This document shows positions 32,551 to 41,140 of a stretch of DNA of 41,321 nt, piece by piece (position 1 is the first letter of the stretch; each line of letters starts with the position of its first letter). The DNA is from JAGGVT01 sp965369605 (lineage in GTDB: Bacteria > JAJVIF01 > JAGGVT01): assembly GCA_965369605.1 (NCBI GenBank), contig CBDURE010000016.1, positions 1 to 41,321 of the forward strand, in the 5' to 3' direction. The position numbers and the translations under genes are program-made. Below the pieces are notes generated by a model that saw nothing but the letters and a program-made list of their open reading frames with translations, was not told where the DNA came from and did no database searches.

Positions 32551-32860
32551 CAATATTTTGTTTATCATACGATGTTCTTCTATTCGTTTGCGCAATTGAT
32601 GCGCCATCTGGGGCATGCGACATTTACCATCCTAAATTACATATGCATCTCCTCGATTTGCCTGGCGCGCCCGACGTCCCATGCGCCCCATATACCCTGT
32701 GTTTATCGGTAACTGGCGACGCAACCACATAAATTATACCGAAATGCGTCTGGCGCCTGTAATCAAGGGATGTTATAATGGTGACTGGTGGTATATTCCG
32801 GTCATCACAACGGTCGCGAGCGGTTAATGCTCCAAGTTGTAATTTACAAGCCTTTTTTTT
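32551..32860 (+). ncRNA. Candidate structured non-coding RNA between glyS and hup
   Basis: A 310-nt stretch with many local helices and no credible gene. Examples: GCGC/GCGC around 32590, TGGGGC/GCCCCA, GACGCA (32718-32723) with TGCGTC (32745-32750), and a 9-bp stem GGTGACTGG (32780-32788) with CCGGTCATC (32798-32806). It ends in a short stem (TTGTA/TACAA, 32837-32849) and eight T (32853-32860). It does not resemble tmRNA, RNase P or SRP RNA to me; 6S-like or novel is open. Its composition differs from the flanking AT-rich DNA. Confidence 0.35.
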
Positions 32861-32913
32861 AGGCAATTATCTCTTAAATACCTGAATCCAATGCCGATAA
32901 CAGGTATGTAAGC

Positions 32914-32942
32914 TTGACAAACCGCATGAGCACAAATATACT
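32914..32942 (+). promoter_or_regulatory. Promoter for the HU gene
   Basis: A perfect TTGACA (32914-32919), a 17-nt spacer and TATACT (32937-32942); a leader of about 105 nt precedes the ATG. Confidence 0.75.
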
Positions 32943-33054
32943 TGCGCAGGATTTTTGTTAAGTCTCATTCGGTGCGGGATGAGGGGCGTTATTAGAATAT
33001 AGTCTTTAATCCAGCACCGGTATGCAGTAAATGAATAACCAGGGAGGTGAACAA

Positions 33055-33333
33055 ATGAATAAGGCAGAACTCACCGATGTCATCGCCAAGGAAGCCAAAA
33101 TCACTAAGGCACAGGCGAAGAGGGCCATTGAGTCCTTCACAGGTAACATCCAGAAGAGCCTCAAGAAGAACAATGAGGTTCGACTGATCGGATTCGGCAC
33201 CTTTGGTGTACGAAAACGTAAAGCTCGAAAGGGCGTGAACCCGCAGACAGGCGCGACTATCAAGATCGCTGCAAAGAAGGTTCCATTCTTCCGACCAGGA
33301 AGCGAGCTCAAACGAACAATCGCTGGTAAGTAA
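33055..33333 (+). CDS. hup: HU family DNA-binding protein
   Basis: Nucleoid histone-like protein of 92 residues. MNKAELTDVIAKEAKITKAQAKRAIESF forms the dimerisation helices; the signature GFGTFGVRKRKARKGVNPQTG leads into the DNA-binding arm with the Pro at its tip, then IKIAAKKVPFFRPGSELK. The GGAGGT 7 nt before 33055 settles the start; an upstream in-frame ATG at 33031 has none. Strong promoter and terminator suggest a highly expressed single gene. IHF subunits are similar, but the sequence is closest to HU. Confidence 0.96.
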   Translation: MNKAELTDVIAKEAKITKAQAKRAIESFTGNIQKSLKKNNEVRLIGFGTFGVRKRKARKGVNPQTGATIKIAAKKVPFFRPGSELKRTIAGK

Positions 33334-33361
33334 TTACCTGACTCAAAGATTGTAAGAAAAG

Positions 33362-33387
33362 GGTACTCTCACGAGTACCTTTTTTTA
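33362..33387 (+). terminator. Rho-independent terminator of hup
   Basis: GGTACTC-TCAC-GAGTACC stem-loop (33362-33379) followed by a run of T. Confidence 0.92.
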
Positions 33388-33453
33388 TCGGGAAACTTTC
33401 CCCATAACACCACAATTTATCGTGGTGTTATTGAAAATATGCTAAAGCAAAAA

Positions 33454-33530
33454 CCCGGGTACCACCCACACGTCACGTCTTTTTGTGATGCGTGGGTGAA
33501 ATGCCTAACTTTATTCGCAACATTTACAAC
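33454..33530 (+). repeat. Family B repeat, copy 2
   Basis: CCCGGGTACCACCCACAC, then TCACGTCTTTTTGTGAT and GTGGGTGAAAT match the minus strand of 8556-8659, with internal TCACG/CGTGA pairing. Confidence 0.6.
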
Positions 33531-33540
33531 CACTACAACA

Positions 33541-34752
33541 TCACAACTTCGCAAACGCCTCTTTCATAAACTCAACCGCCAATTCAAGATTCTCATATGA
33601 ATTAGCGTAACTTAACCGTATATACCCCGCGCCAAATGGCCCAAACGCCGTACCCGACAAAATAGAAACGCCATCCAAACCAAGATCTTTTCCAACGCCC
33701 AATTCAGCCGCTCCTGTCAGCAGGAATTCCTCTATCTCATCCGATGACTTCCCGAAACTCCTGACATTCGGGAATACGTAAAACGCTCCCTCCGGATCAT
33801 GGCACGTGATACCATCAATCGCATTAATACGTTCAACCAGCATATCCTTCCGACGCCTGAATTCCTTTCTCATTTCAATGACCGGCGTCTGATCCATCAT
33901 CAGGGCGTGACGTCCCGCTGTCTGTGTAAAACTCGCCGCGCACGAATTCGAATTCGTCATGAGAAGTTCCATCGCGCGCGCAGTTTCTTTTGTGCCGCCT
34001 GCGAATCCAAGACGCCATCCCGGCATCGCGTACGTTTTCGAATGCCCGTCCATTATTATCGAACGCTCCTTCATTCCCGGCTGCTGCACTATCGAGTGAT
34101 GCTTCTCGCCATAAATCAACTGGCTGTATATCTCATCTGAAAACACAAGCAGGTCATACTCATGGCACAATTCAGCGATGCCTTTCATATCGCCCTCAGT
34201 CAAAACTCCGCCTGTGGGATTTTCCGGTGAGTTCAAAATTATCATTCGAGTCTTGCCAGGTGTAATTAGTTTCTCCAGCTGGTCAAGTTGGAAACGGAAT
34301 CCCAGTTCCTCGACAAGCGGAAGCGGTTTCGGAATCGCGCCCAAAAACGGAATCACACTGCCATAGGTCGGATACCCGGGATCGGGATAAATAACCTCAT
34401 CCCCGGCTTCGATTGTCGCAAGGAGAGCCAGGAAAATCGCGGGTTTCGCGCCGGGAGTAATGCATATTTCCTCCCAGTTGTATTCCACTCCGCGAGTCTT
34501 GGTCAGCCACTCCGCGACAGTCTCCCGCATTTCCAGTTTACCCCCGGACGGCGTATAACCATGATCGCCATCCTCAAGCGCCTTGATTGCGGCATCCACA
34601 ACCGGTTTCGGCGCCGGACGGTCAGGCTGCCCGATATGGCACGTTACTATATTCTTCCCCTCCCTCCGAAGCATCGCCACTTTCTTCTGTACGACAAACG
34701 CGCCCTCGCCACCGAGTTTCGATACACGATCAGCAATTACTTTCCGAGCCAT
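33541..34752 (-). CDS. Class I/II pyridoxal-phosphate aminotransferase
   Basis: Fold-type I PLP enzyme of 403 residues, close to aspartate/alanine aminotransferases. Seen: IGQPDRPAPKPVVDAAIKAL, YTPSGGKLEMRETVAEWL, DPGYPTYGS, the NSPENPTGG substrate-binding loop, FSDEIYSQLIY with the PLP-pyridine Asp, GHSKTYAMPGWRLGF with the Schiff-base Lys, and a C-terminal GYIRLSYANSYENLE with the carboxylate-binding Arg. ATG at 34752 has GGAGG 7 nt upstream; a TTG two codons earlier was rejected. Substrate cannot be fixed from sequence alone. Length and motifs are complete. Confidence 0.92.
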   Translation of the reverse strand: MARKVIADRVSKLGGEGAFVVQKKVAMLRREGKNIVTCHIGQPDRPAPKPVVDAAIKALEDGDHGYTPSGGKLEMRETVAEWLTKTRGVEYNWEEICITPGAKPAIFLALLATIEAGDEVIYPDPGYPTYGSVIPFLGAIPKPLPLVEELGFRFQLDQLEKLITPGKTRMIILNSPENPTGGVLTEGDMKGIAELCHEYDLLVFSDEIYSQLIYGEKHHSIVQQPGMKERSIIMDGHSKTYAMPGWRLGFAGGTKETARAMELLMTNSNSCAASFTQTAGRHALMMDQTPVIEMRKEFRRRKDMLVERINAIDGITCHDPEGAFYVFPNVRSFGKSSDEIEEFLLTGAAELGVGKDLGLDGVSILSGTAFGPFGAGYIRLSYANSYENLELAVEFMKEAFAKL

Positions 34753-34867
34753 AATCAAACCTCCGAATGGAATTAGACACTCAAGCCATCTCCTCTAAAG
34801 AAGGAAAAAAATTCTAACGCAACGCGGGTTAGTTTGCAACATAGTTAAAAATCATAAATCCACAAAT

Positions 34868-34909
34868 CGTAGCGCTGATGTCCCGCCATCGTAGCGCTGG
34901 CGTCCCGCC
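34868..34909. repeat. Two direct repeats CGTAGCGCTGRYGTCCCGCC
   Basis: Copies at 34868-34887 and 34890-34909, 22 bp apart and differing at two positions. They lie in the 336-bp gap between the divergent aminotransferase and the RloA-like gene; the rest of the gap shows only the promoter at 34991. Confidence 0.7.
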
Positions 34910-34990
34910 GGCTGTGTCAGAAACGTCCCGTTTCTTTCATTTCAAACATTCGAGAACTTGGATTAAAAAGCGTTGCTCTTTGCTTTTATC

Positions 34991-35018
34991 TTGATTTTAT
35001 GCAGAAAATGTGCATAAT
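34991..35018 (+). promoter_or_regulatory. Promoter with embedded dyad operator before the rloAB-like pair
   Basis: TTGATT (34991-34996) and CATAAT (35013-35018) at 16-nt spacing. The dyad TTATGCA (34997-35003), 7-nt spacer, TGCATAA (35011-35017) occupies the spacer and -10, so a bound protein would block RNA polymerase. No regulator gene is adjacent. Confidence 0.5.
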
Positions 35019-35088
35019 TAGCAATTAAATGGCGATAATAATCAAGAAAGTTAATTATGATTAAATCACCCTTTTTAGGGGAAAGAAA

Positions 35089-36396
35089 ATGCTAGTCCAG
35101 TTCAGCGTTAAAAATTACAAGTCCATAAAGGACAAAGTAACTCTTAGCATGGTTGCTTCCAGTGATTCGACTCATCCTGAAAATTCATTCGAGGTTGAGA
35201 ATCGCAATTTCAGATTGTTAAAGAGTGTCGGGATTTATGGCGCAAACGCATCAGGAAAATCCAATCTTCTCGAAGCATTAGGCATAATGCGCTGGATGGT
35301 TATTGAATCCGCGACGAAACTTCAATCCGGTAATAAAATAAATGTTACGCCATTCAAACTTGATTCAGCATTTTCATCAAAGCCTTCTGAGTTCGAAATT
35401 GTGTTTATACATGATGACGAAAGATATATCTATGGTTTTTCTGCTGATTCAAACAAGGTGCATGAGGAATGGCTGACAGCTGCAAGGAAATCACGTCCAC
35501 GTTTATTATTTCAACGCAAAATCAATTCTGATGGAGAATATAAATACGATTTTGGTCCAAGCTGGAAAGGCGATAAAAAACAGCTTGAGGAAAAAACAAG
35601 AGACAATGCTCTTTTCCTTTCTGTAGCTCAGCAGTTTAACAACCCAACCACCAAGTCGGTTTTCAACTGGTTTTCCCTTTACATTCAAGATACTCGATAT
35701 GTTCCTGAAATTGTTCAAGGCTTTTTCTCAGATGCGGTTATTACTATGTTTCAGTGTGAAAATGATGAAAACTTTAAAGCTGCTGTGCTCTTAATGCTCA
35801 AACAAGCAGATTTGGGAATTATTGATTTCGGTTATTCAAAAATGCCTTTTGAAAAGCAACTTGAATTAATGGGATTGCCCGGAACAAACCAATCTGAATT
35901 CATGTCAGACGTGCCAAAAGAAGTTCAGGATTTCTTATCTCACAGAGTAAGCACAACACATAAAATGACCTCGAAAGGAAGTAAACACGATACAGTTGAA
36001 TTTGACATGCTATCTGATGAATCAGCCGGCACAATCAGGTTTTTTTCTTTACTAGGACCATGGATATCTTCTTTAAAAAATAATTCTGTGCTTTTTATTG
36101 ATGAGTTGGACAGGAGTCTGCATCCCAACCTCACAAGGTTCCTGCTTCAACAGATTCATAATATAAAGGAGAAGGGACTCTCTCCCCAACTAATTTTCAC
36201 AACTCACGACTGCAGCCTTCTTGATGCCGACCTCTTCCGCCGCGACCAAATTTGGTTCACTGAAAAGAGTGAATCCGGAGCTACAGATTTATATTCCCTC
36301 TGGGATTTCAAACCGCGTAAACACGAAAACTTCAGAACCGGATATCTAAAAGGACGCTACGGCGCAGTTCCATTCATAGGAGAACTTCCATTTTGA
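35089..36396 (+). CDS. rloA: RloA-like AAA ATPase
   Basis: ATPase of 435 residues of the AAA_15/RloA-AbiL type. The N-terminus MLVQFSVKNYKSIKDKVTLSM and Walker A GANASGKS (51-58) are typical, followed by a lid/helical region, a signature-like LSDESAGTIRFFSLLG, Walker B SVLFIDELDRSLHP (about 332-345) and the switch His in FTTHDCSLLD. Its stop overlaps the TTG start of the RloB-like gene by 4 nt, the usual arrangement of the two-gene module. Such ATPase-TOPRIM pairs (RloAB, AbiL, PARIS) are associated with abortive phage defence. No Shine-Dalgarno was obvious beyond AGGGGAAAG 5 nt before the ATG. Confidence 0.85.
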   Translation: MLVQFSVKNYKSIKDKVTLSMVASSDSTHPENSFEVENRNFRLLKSVGIYGANASGKSNLLEALGIMRWMVIESATKLQSGNKINVTPFKLDSAFSSKPSEFEIVFIHDDERYIYGFSADSNKVHEEWLTAARKSRPRLLFQRKINSDGEYKYDFGPSWKGDKKQLEEKTRDNALFLSVAQQFNNPTTKSVFNWFSLYIQDTRYVPEIVQGFFSDAVITMFQCENDENFKAAVLLMLKQADLGIIDFGYSKMPFEKQLELMGLPGTNQSEFMSDVPKEVQDFLSHRVSTTHKMTSKGSKHDTVEFDMLSDESAGTIRFFSLLGPWISSLKNNSVLFIDELDRSLHPNLTRFLLQQIHNIKEKGLSPQLIFTTHDCSLLDADLFRRDQIWFTEKSESGATDLYSLWDFKPRKHENFRTGYLKGRYGAVPFIGELPF

Positions 36397-37004
36397 AAAA
36401 AGGACGAGGAAAACATTCTAATCGTGATTTTCGAAGAAAAAGGCAAAATCGTACCCCCAATCGATTGATTTATATCATCTGTGAAGGCAAGGAAACCGAA
36501 TGGAATTATTTCCAGGCTATCAGATCAAAAAAACGCAGATGCAACGCCAAGATTGAAATTATCCCGGGAAACAAGTTCGGAGCAAATCCCAAAAACATGC
36601 TTGAATATGGCATGTATTTAAAAGAGAAAGACGAGCCCGATGATATCTGGTGTGTACTTGATCACGATGATCGTCCAAATATAAATGATATCGTTCAGAA
36701 AATGAAACGCGCTGGTTTTAACGTTGCATTCTCAAACCCATGTTTTGAACTGTGGTTCCTTTTACATTATAAATATACAACATCACATTTATCTTCATCC
36801 GAGACAAAAAGTGAATTGAAAACATACATTAAAGATTATGACAAATCAAAAAAGGGAATCTATATCATCCTCGAACCTGGACAAGACATCGCAAAGCAAT
36901 TTGCGATGCAGCTTCGAAAATACCATTTGGACAACAATAATGACGAAACGTCAAATCCCTCCACTAACGTAGATAATTTAGTTGATTTCCTCCTATCCCT
37001 CTGA
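36393..37004 (+). CDS. rloB: RloB-like TOPRIM-type protein
   Basis: Protein of 203 residues resembling the RloB family. After a basic start (KKGRGKHSNRDFRRKRQNR) it has LIYIICEGKETEWNYFQAI with acidic residues at 31, 34 and 36, then DIWCVLDHDDRP (Asp90, Asp92, Asp93), the two acidic motifs of a TOPRIM-like nuclease fold, and the family block FSNPCFELWFLLHY. It starts at TTG (36393), inside TTGA shared with the stop of the ATPase gene, with GGAG about 10 nt upstream: translational coupling. Probably the effector of an ATPase-gated anti-phage module; its target is unknown. Confidence 0.85.
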   Translation: MKKGRGKHSNRDFRRKRQNRTPNRLIYIICEGKETEWNYFQAIRSKKRRCNAKIEIIPGNKFGANPKNMLEYGMYLKEKDEPDDIWCVLDHDDRPNINDIVQKMKRAGFNVAFSNPCFELWFLLHYKYTTSHLSSSETKSELKTYIKDYDKSKKGIYIILEPGQDIAKQFAMQLRKYHLDNNNDETSNPSTNVDNLVDFLLSL

Positions 37005-37086
37005 ATCATTGCCTCCCCTAAAACCTAAACTTATCCCCTCCTTCTTTTCACAAAAATCAAACCGCAACCCGCCCCCCAAGTATCGT

Positions 37087-37092
37087 ATAATT
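37087..37092 (+). promoter_or_regulatory. TATAAT -10 box before the DUF58 operon
   Basis: A perfect TATAAT with no clear -35. A start near 37099 gives a leader of about 16 nt to the ATG at 37115 and rules out the TTG at 37097. Confidence 0.5.
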
Positions 37093-37114
37093 AGCCTTGG
37101 AAGAAGTGAAACTT

Positions 37115-38002
37115 ATGCTTGATGCCGCGACCATAAAACAAATACGGAATTTCGAGCTCAGACTCTCCTACCGCATCGACACTCTCTATGCCGGCGAGTA
37201 CTCATCCGCGTTCAAAGGGCGCGGGATTGAATTTTCCCAGGTGCGCAAGTATATCGAGGGCGATGACATCCGCCTGATTGACTGGAATGTAACAGCGCGG
37301 ATGCGTGAGCCGTACGTCAAGGAGTATGTCGAGGAGCGTGAACTCTCGGTCTTGTTCCTGGTCGATATTTCCAAAAGCGGATATTTCGGAACCCGCCGAC
37401 GAACGAAACGCCAGCTTATATCAGAATTCACCGGCACGATGGCGTACCTTGCGATAATGCACCAGGACAAGGTCGGACTGTCGCTTTTCACAAATGAGGT
37501 CGAACGCTCCCTGCCAATCAAAAAAGGGCGCGCGCATTTCTTCCAGCTGATGAATCATCTTATCAATCATGAAGCCAAAAGCGGCGGTACGAATATCACC
37601 GAGGCGATTCGCCTTCTTGCAAAGCGCAACCTGCGCCGCAGCGTCGTGTTCATCGTCAGCGACTTCATAACCGATGAGGATTTATACAAACCTCTGAAAT
37701 CAGTTAATCGCCGCCATGACATAATCCTCGTGCGAACGCGCGATGAACAGGAGCTTAACCTGGATTTCGACGGCGTAATCGAAGTTGAAGACCCCGAAAC
37801 AGGCGAGGTTTTCCTGCTGAACGGGCACGATTTATCGACACTCAAATCATACCGGAAATCCATCGCCGAATGGAACGAATACCATTCGCGAGTCGCCAAA
37901 CGCCTGCACATACCGATTATTGAACTCACAACCCGCGAGGATATCTCAAAACCAATTCTCGATTTCATCCGCAAACGCGAAAGGGGGCAACGACGTCGCT
38001 GA
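37115..38002 (+). CDS. DUF58 domain protein (Bat/MoxR-associated)
   Basis: Soluble protein of 295 residues. It opens LDAATIKQIRNFELRLSYRIDTLYAGEYSSAFKGRGIEFSQVRKYIEGDDIRLIDWNVTARM, the DUF58 signature, and continues with a VWA-like fold, LSVLFLVDISKSG in place of DxSxS, and SVVFIVSDFI. It is the first gene of a four-gene plus-strand operon with two VWA membrane proteins. In many bacteria the order is moxR - DUF58 - batA - batB; here no MoxR ATPase precedes it and the RloAB-like pair occupies that place. ATG at 37115 follows GGAAGAAGTG. Role is inferred: assembly or quality control of envelope or metal-containing complexes. Confidence 0.9.
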   Translation: MLDAATIKQIRNFELRLSYRIDTLYAGEYSSAFKGRGIEFSQVRKYIEGDDIRLIDWNVTARMREPYVKEYVEERELSVLFLVDISKSGYFGTRRRTKRQLISEFTGTMAYLAIMHQDKVGLSLFTNEVERSLPIKKGRAHFFQLMNHLINHEAKSGGTNITEAIRLLAKRNLRRSVVFIVSDFITDEDLYKPLKSVNRRHDIILVRTRDEQELNLDFDGVIEVEDPETGEVFLLNGHDLSTLKSYRKSIAEWNEYHSRVAKRLHIPIIELTTREDISKPILDFIRKRERGQRRR

Positions 38003-38025
38003 CATTCGGATTTAAAATAGCCCTC

Positions 38026-39003
38026 ATGCTCATTGGCGTCATCCCGTTTTTGCTGCTCGCGGTTTTCCTCAGGCACAAACTGCCTGACTACACAATGCTC
38101 CTGCCGACCTCGAACACATTCAAGCGAATCAGAAAAGGGAAACCGGTCTTCTGGCGCAGGGAACTGGTTTCGATACTGCGCATCATCGCTCTTGTTCTAA
38201 TAATAATCGCGGCGGCGCGGCCGCAGATTGGCAGCGGCGAGGAAAAAACAATCACGGAAGGCGTCGATATCACCCTCTGCCTCGATGTATCCGGCTCCAT
38301 GCTCGCGGAGGATTTCAACCCAAACCGCCTGGAAGCTGCAAAGGGTGTCGTAAGGGAATTCGTCCGTGAAATGGAGGGAAATCGCCTTGGACTGGTCGCT
38401 TTTGCGGGTAAATCGTTCACACAGTGTCCGCTCACTACTGATTATCACATAATCGAGCAGCTCATCGCCGAACTCGACACTGCAACAATCCCGATTAACG
38501 GCACCGCGATTGGCGACGCAATCGGAAACGCAATAAATAAATTCGTCGATGAAAAAGCGAAAAGCAAACTTATTATTCTGCTTACCGATGGCGAAAACAA
38601 CACGGGAATCGACCCGGAGATAATCTCAAAAGTCGCTTTCGACAAGGATATCCGAATTTACACGATTGGCGTGGGAACTCCCGGAGGCGCTCCAGTGCCC
38701 TATTACGATGCGCAAGGGCGAAAAAAATACTACCATCAGGGAACACAGCTGATGAAAACACATCTCGATGAGGAATCACTGCAAAAAATCGCCAGTTTGA
38801 CACGCGGCAGATATTTCCGCGCTACGGACAACACATCACTACGGCAAATCTACCAGGAAATCGCGCAGCTGGAAAAACACAAAATTGAAACCCGCGAGTT
38901 CACTGTCTATAACGAACTCTACAGATATTTCCTCATCCCCGGACTCTGTTTCCTTTTCCTCGAGATGTTCCTTTTCACCGGACGATTCAGGAGGATTATT
39001 TAA
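38026..39003 (+). CDS. BatA-like VWA membrane protein
   Basis: Membrane protein of 325 residues with two N-terminal segments (about 1-15 and 48-65, ending AAARPQIG), an extracytoplasmic VWA domain and a C-terminal segment (about 303-322). The MIDAS metal site is complete: DVSGSM, the Thr in PINGTAIGD, and LLTDGENN. The ARPQ motif before the VWA is typical of BatA/BatB. No good ribosome-binding site precedes 38026, 24 nt after the DUF58 stop; translation may be coupled. Part of the DUF58-VWA-patatin-VWA operon. Confidence 0.9.
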   Translation: MLIGVIPFLLLAVFLRHKLPDYTMLLPTSNTFKRIRKGKPVFWRRELVSILRIIALVLIIIAAARPQIGSGEEKTITEGVDITLCLDVSGSMLAEDFNPNRLEAAKGVVREFVREMEGNRLGLVAFAGKSFTQCPLTTDYHIIEQLIAELDTATIPINGTAIGDAIGNAINKFVDEKAKSKLIILLTDGENNTGIDPEIISKVAFDKDIRIYTIGVGTPGGAPVPYYDAQGRKKYYHQGTQLMKTHLDEESLQKIASLTRGRYFRATDNTSLRQIYQEIAQLEKHKIETREFTVYNELYRYFLIPGLCFLFLEMFLFTGRFRRII

Positions 39004-39004
39004 A

Positions 39005-40075
39005 ATGCGTAGATCAATTAAACAGAAACTGGCGGGATTGACAAAGAGCTCATCCAAGCCTCGCAAAGATGAAATCTGGGAGTTTAATCCGGATGAATTC
39101 ACCGATTTCATACGCCATCGAAAGAACAAAAAATTCGTTGTCGCGCTAAGTTCCGGTAAATTAAAAATCGCATGCCATCTGCCCTTTTTAAGCTTGTTTG
39201 AAAAACTCGGCATGAAGATTGACGAGCTTTATGGAGTAAGCGCTGGCGCTATTGTCGGTGGTTTATGGGCAAGTGGGTTAAGCATCAGGCAACTTGACGA
39301 TGCACTCGATGATATCAGCCTCAGCCTGATGTTCGACCTCTTCAATATCAAATCTATCAAATCAGAGATAAGCGTTTTGCTCGGCGAAGAAAAACTGAAA
39401 ACCGCCGGATTCTTTCCCGGAATGAAAGTTGAGAATCACATTCGAGAACTGGCACAAAAAGCCAGCCAGCCAAACCCGTTGGTAAACCTTTCTGACTTCC
39501 ACGCTATCGCATACAACATCGAAAGGTATCAAAAAGCAGTTTTAAGTATCACCAATGATGGAAATGTCCGCCATCTAATGCAATCAGAGAATGACCTGTT
39601 TGATGAAAACATCACTGATGGCGACCTTGCTGACATTCTCAGGGCATCGATGTCCATGAGCGGCATTTACTGGCCCAAGCAAATAGGAGATGAATACTAC
39701 CTTGATGGCGGCATCACGGAACACCTGCCAATTCGAACACCCTTCATTCGATGGCTTGAGGATGTAAACATGCGCCGCGAGAAAAGAGATCTTCTCATCG
39801 TTGCAATGGAAGTGGCATACTGGTCGAAAGATACCTCACCGCCAACAAACCCGTTAAGCCTAATAAGCGAAAGCTTTGAAATACTCGGTGTGGAACTTTC
39901 AATTGATCACGAATTCATCATCAAGGATTACAAAACCACACGAGGCCCAAAAGCTGACCTGATTATTATCCGGCCAAAACTCCCGTATGCATCAATGGCC
40001 GGAATACCTGATTTCGAAAAGCAAATCGTGGAAGCAAAAAAAACGATTCTGGAGAAACTTGGAGATAATGAATAA
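39005..40075 (+). CDS. Patatin-like protein with altered oxyanion motif
   Basis: Soluble protein of 356 residues, patatin fold. The nucleophile elbow YGVSAGAIVGGLWASG has Ser79 in GxSxG; the second catalytic residue is the Asp in YLDGGITEHLP (about 234); and ILRASMSMSGIYWP matches the patatin core. The oxyanion loop, normally GGGxRG, reads LSSGKLKIACHL here, retaining one Gly, so activity may differ. ATG at 39005 has GGAGG about 10 nt upstream, inside the end of the preceding gene, and lies 1 nt past its stop. It is placed between the two VWA genes, 3 nt before the second. A lipid acyl hydrolase or an inactive relative; the substrate is unknown. Confidence 0.86.
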   Translation: MRRSIKQKLAGLTKSSSKPRKDEIWEFNPDEFTDFIRHRKNKKFVVALSSGKLKIACHLPFLSLFEKLGMKIDELYGVSAGAIVGGLWASGLSIRQLDDALDDISLSLMFDLFNIKSIKSEISVLLGEEKLKTAGFFPGMKVENHIRELAQKASQPNPLVNLSDFHAIAYNIERYQKAVLSITNDGNVRHLMQSENDLFDENITDGDLADILRASMSMSGIYWPKQIGDEYYLDGGITEHLPIRTPFIRWLEDVNMRREKRDLLIVAMEVAYWSKDTSPPTNPLSLISESFEILGVELSIDHEFIIKDYKTTRGPKADLIIIRPKLPYASMAGIPDFEKQIVEAKKTILEKLGDNE

Positions 40076-40078
40076 TAA

Positions 40079-41131
40079 GTGATATTTCAAAACGAAAATC
40101 TCCTCTATCTCCTTCTACTCGTACCCATCGCCGTCTGGTGGATATTGCGTTTCTACAAGCTCCGCGCACGCTCCAGAGACAAATTCGCCGATGACAAAAT
40201 GTGGCGGATTATCGCGCCCGCGGAACGAAAATGGGCGCCTCTGGCGAGAACAATCCTGATTGCCCTCGCTCTGGCGTGCCTGCTGCTCGCGCTCGCTCGA
40301 CCAAAAGGCGGCGAAATTGAAATGGAATCCTCATCCGAGGGCATCGACATCTACCTCATACTCGACATGTCCAAAAGCATGATAGTCGAGGATGTCGGCG
40401 CGTCCAGATTTATCGTGCAGAAAAAAGTCTCCGAAGCCATAATCAAAAGCCATCCACACGACAGAATAGGCATAATCGGCTTCACCGGCGAACCGTTCGT
40501 CATCTGCCCCCTTACACTCGACCACGGCACTTTGCTAACTTTCCTCGATGGCGTCCGAATCGATCAATCATCATCCAGCCCGGGAACAGGTTACGGCGAC
40601 GCCATCACGCTTACATTAACCAGATTCGAGGGCGAACACGGACGGGCAATCGTTCTGTTCACCGATGGCGAAAACAACAAGGGTTCCACTCCAACAAAAG
40701 CCGCAAGGGAAGCCTTAATGGACGGCGTCAGGATTTACACGATCGGTATCGGAACTGAGGAGGGCACCAGATTATTCGAACGCGATTTCTTCAATCGCCT
40801 TATCCCACGGTCATATAAAAATCAACCTGTCATAGTCAAACTGGACAAATCAACGCTTAAGGAAGTCGCTGCAATCACTCATGGAAAAGCGTTTTTCATC
40901 GAGAAACTCAGCGACGCCAACGCTGTTTTTCTCAAATTCGACCGTACATCCAAAGCTGAATTCAAATCAGGACTAATGACCCGCAAGGAGGATCTGGCTC
41001 ACTGGTTCCTTGTAATCGCTGCGCTGCTCCTCATCACCGATTTCCTCATCGACCGATTCAGGCTAATCCCCCGCGGCGACCCTCAGAAACAATGGATTAC
41101 AAATAATAACAAAAACCGCAAATCCAAATAG
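40079..41131 (+). CDS. BatB-like VWA membrane protein
   Basis: Membrane protein of 350 residues. Two N-terminal segments (about 7-24 and 56-74, ending LALARPKGG), a VWA domain and a C-terminal segment (about 312-330). The MIDAS site is DMSKSM, a Thr in GTGYGDAI and LFTDGENN, a close relative of the VWA protein two genes upstream; the two probably form a heteromeric complex. It starts at GTG (40079), 3 nt after the patatin stop, with GGAG motifs 12 nt upstream. Usual downstream TPR genes (BatC-type) are not in the window; repeats follow instead. Confidence 0.9.
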   Translation: MIFQNENLLYLLLLVPIAVWWILRFYKLRARSRDKFADDKMWRIIAPAERKWAPLARTILIALALACLLLALARPKGGEIEMESSSEGIDIYLILDMSKSMIVEDVGASRFIVQKKVSEAIIKSHPHDRIGIIGFTGEPFVICPLTLDHGTLLTFLDGVRIDQSSSSPGTGYGDAITLTLTRFEGEHGRAIVLFTDGENNKGSTPTKAAREALMDGVRIYTIGIGTEEGTRLFERDFFNRLIPRSYKNQPVIVKLDKSTLKEVAAITHGKAFFIEKLSDANAVFLKFDRTSKAEFKSGLMTRKEDLAHWFLVIAALLLITDFLIDRFRLIPRGDPQKQWITNNNKNRKSK

Positions 41132-41140
41132 ATTAACCTG

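Noticed and set aside
32551..32860. tmRNA, RNase P or SRP RNA in the glyS-hup gap
   Set aside because: No CCA-type tRNA-like end and tag reading frame, no GAGGAAAGTCC core and no GGAAGGAAGCA-type SRP loop on either strand.
32624..32866. 80-codon open frame on the minus strand in the glyS-hup gap
   Set aside because: It starts at a TTG in a poly-A tract without ribosome-binding site and has no protein-like pattern; the stretch fits a structured RNA better.
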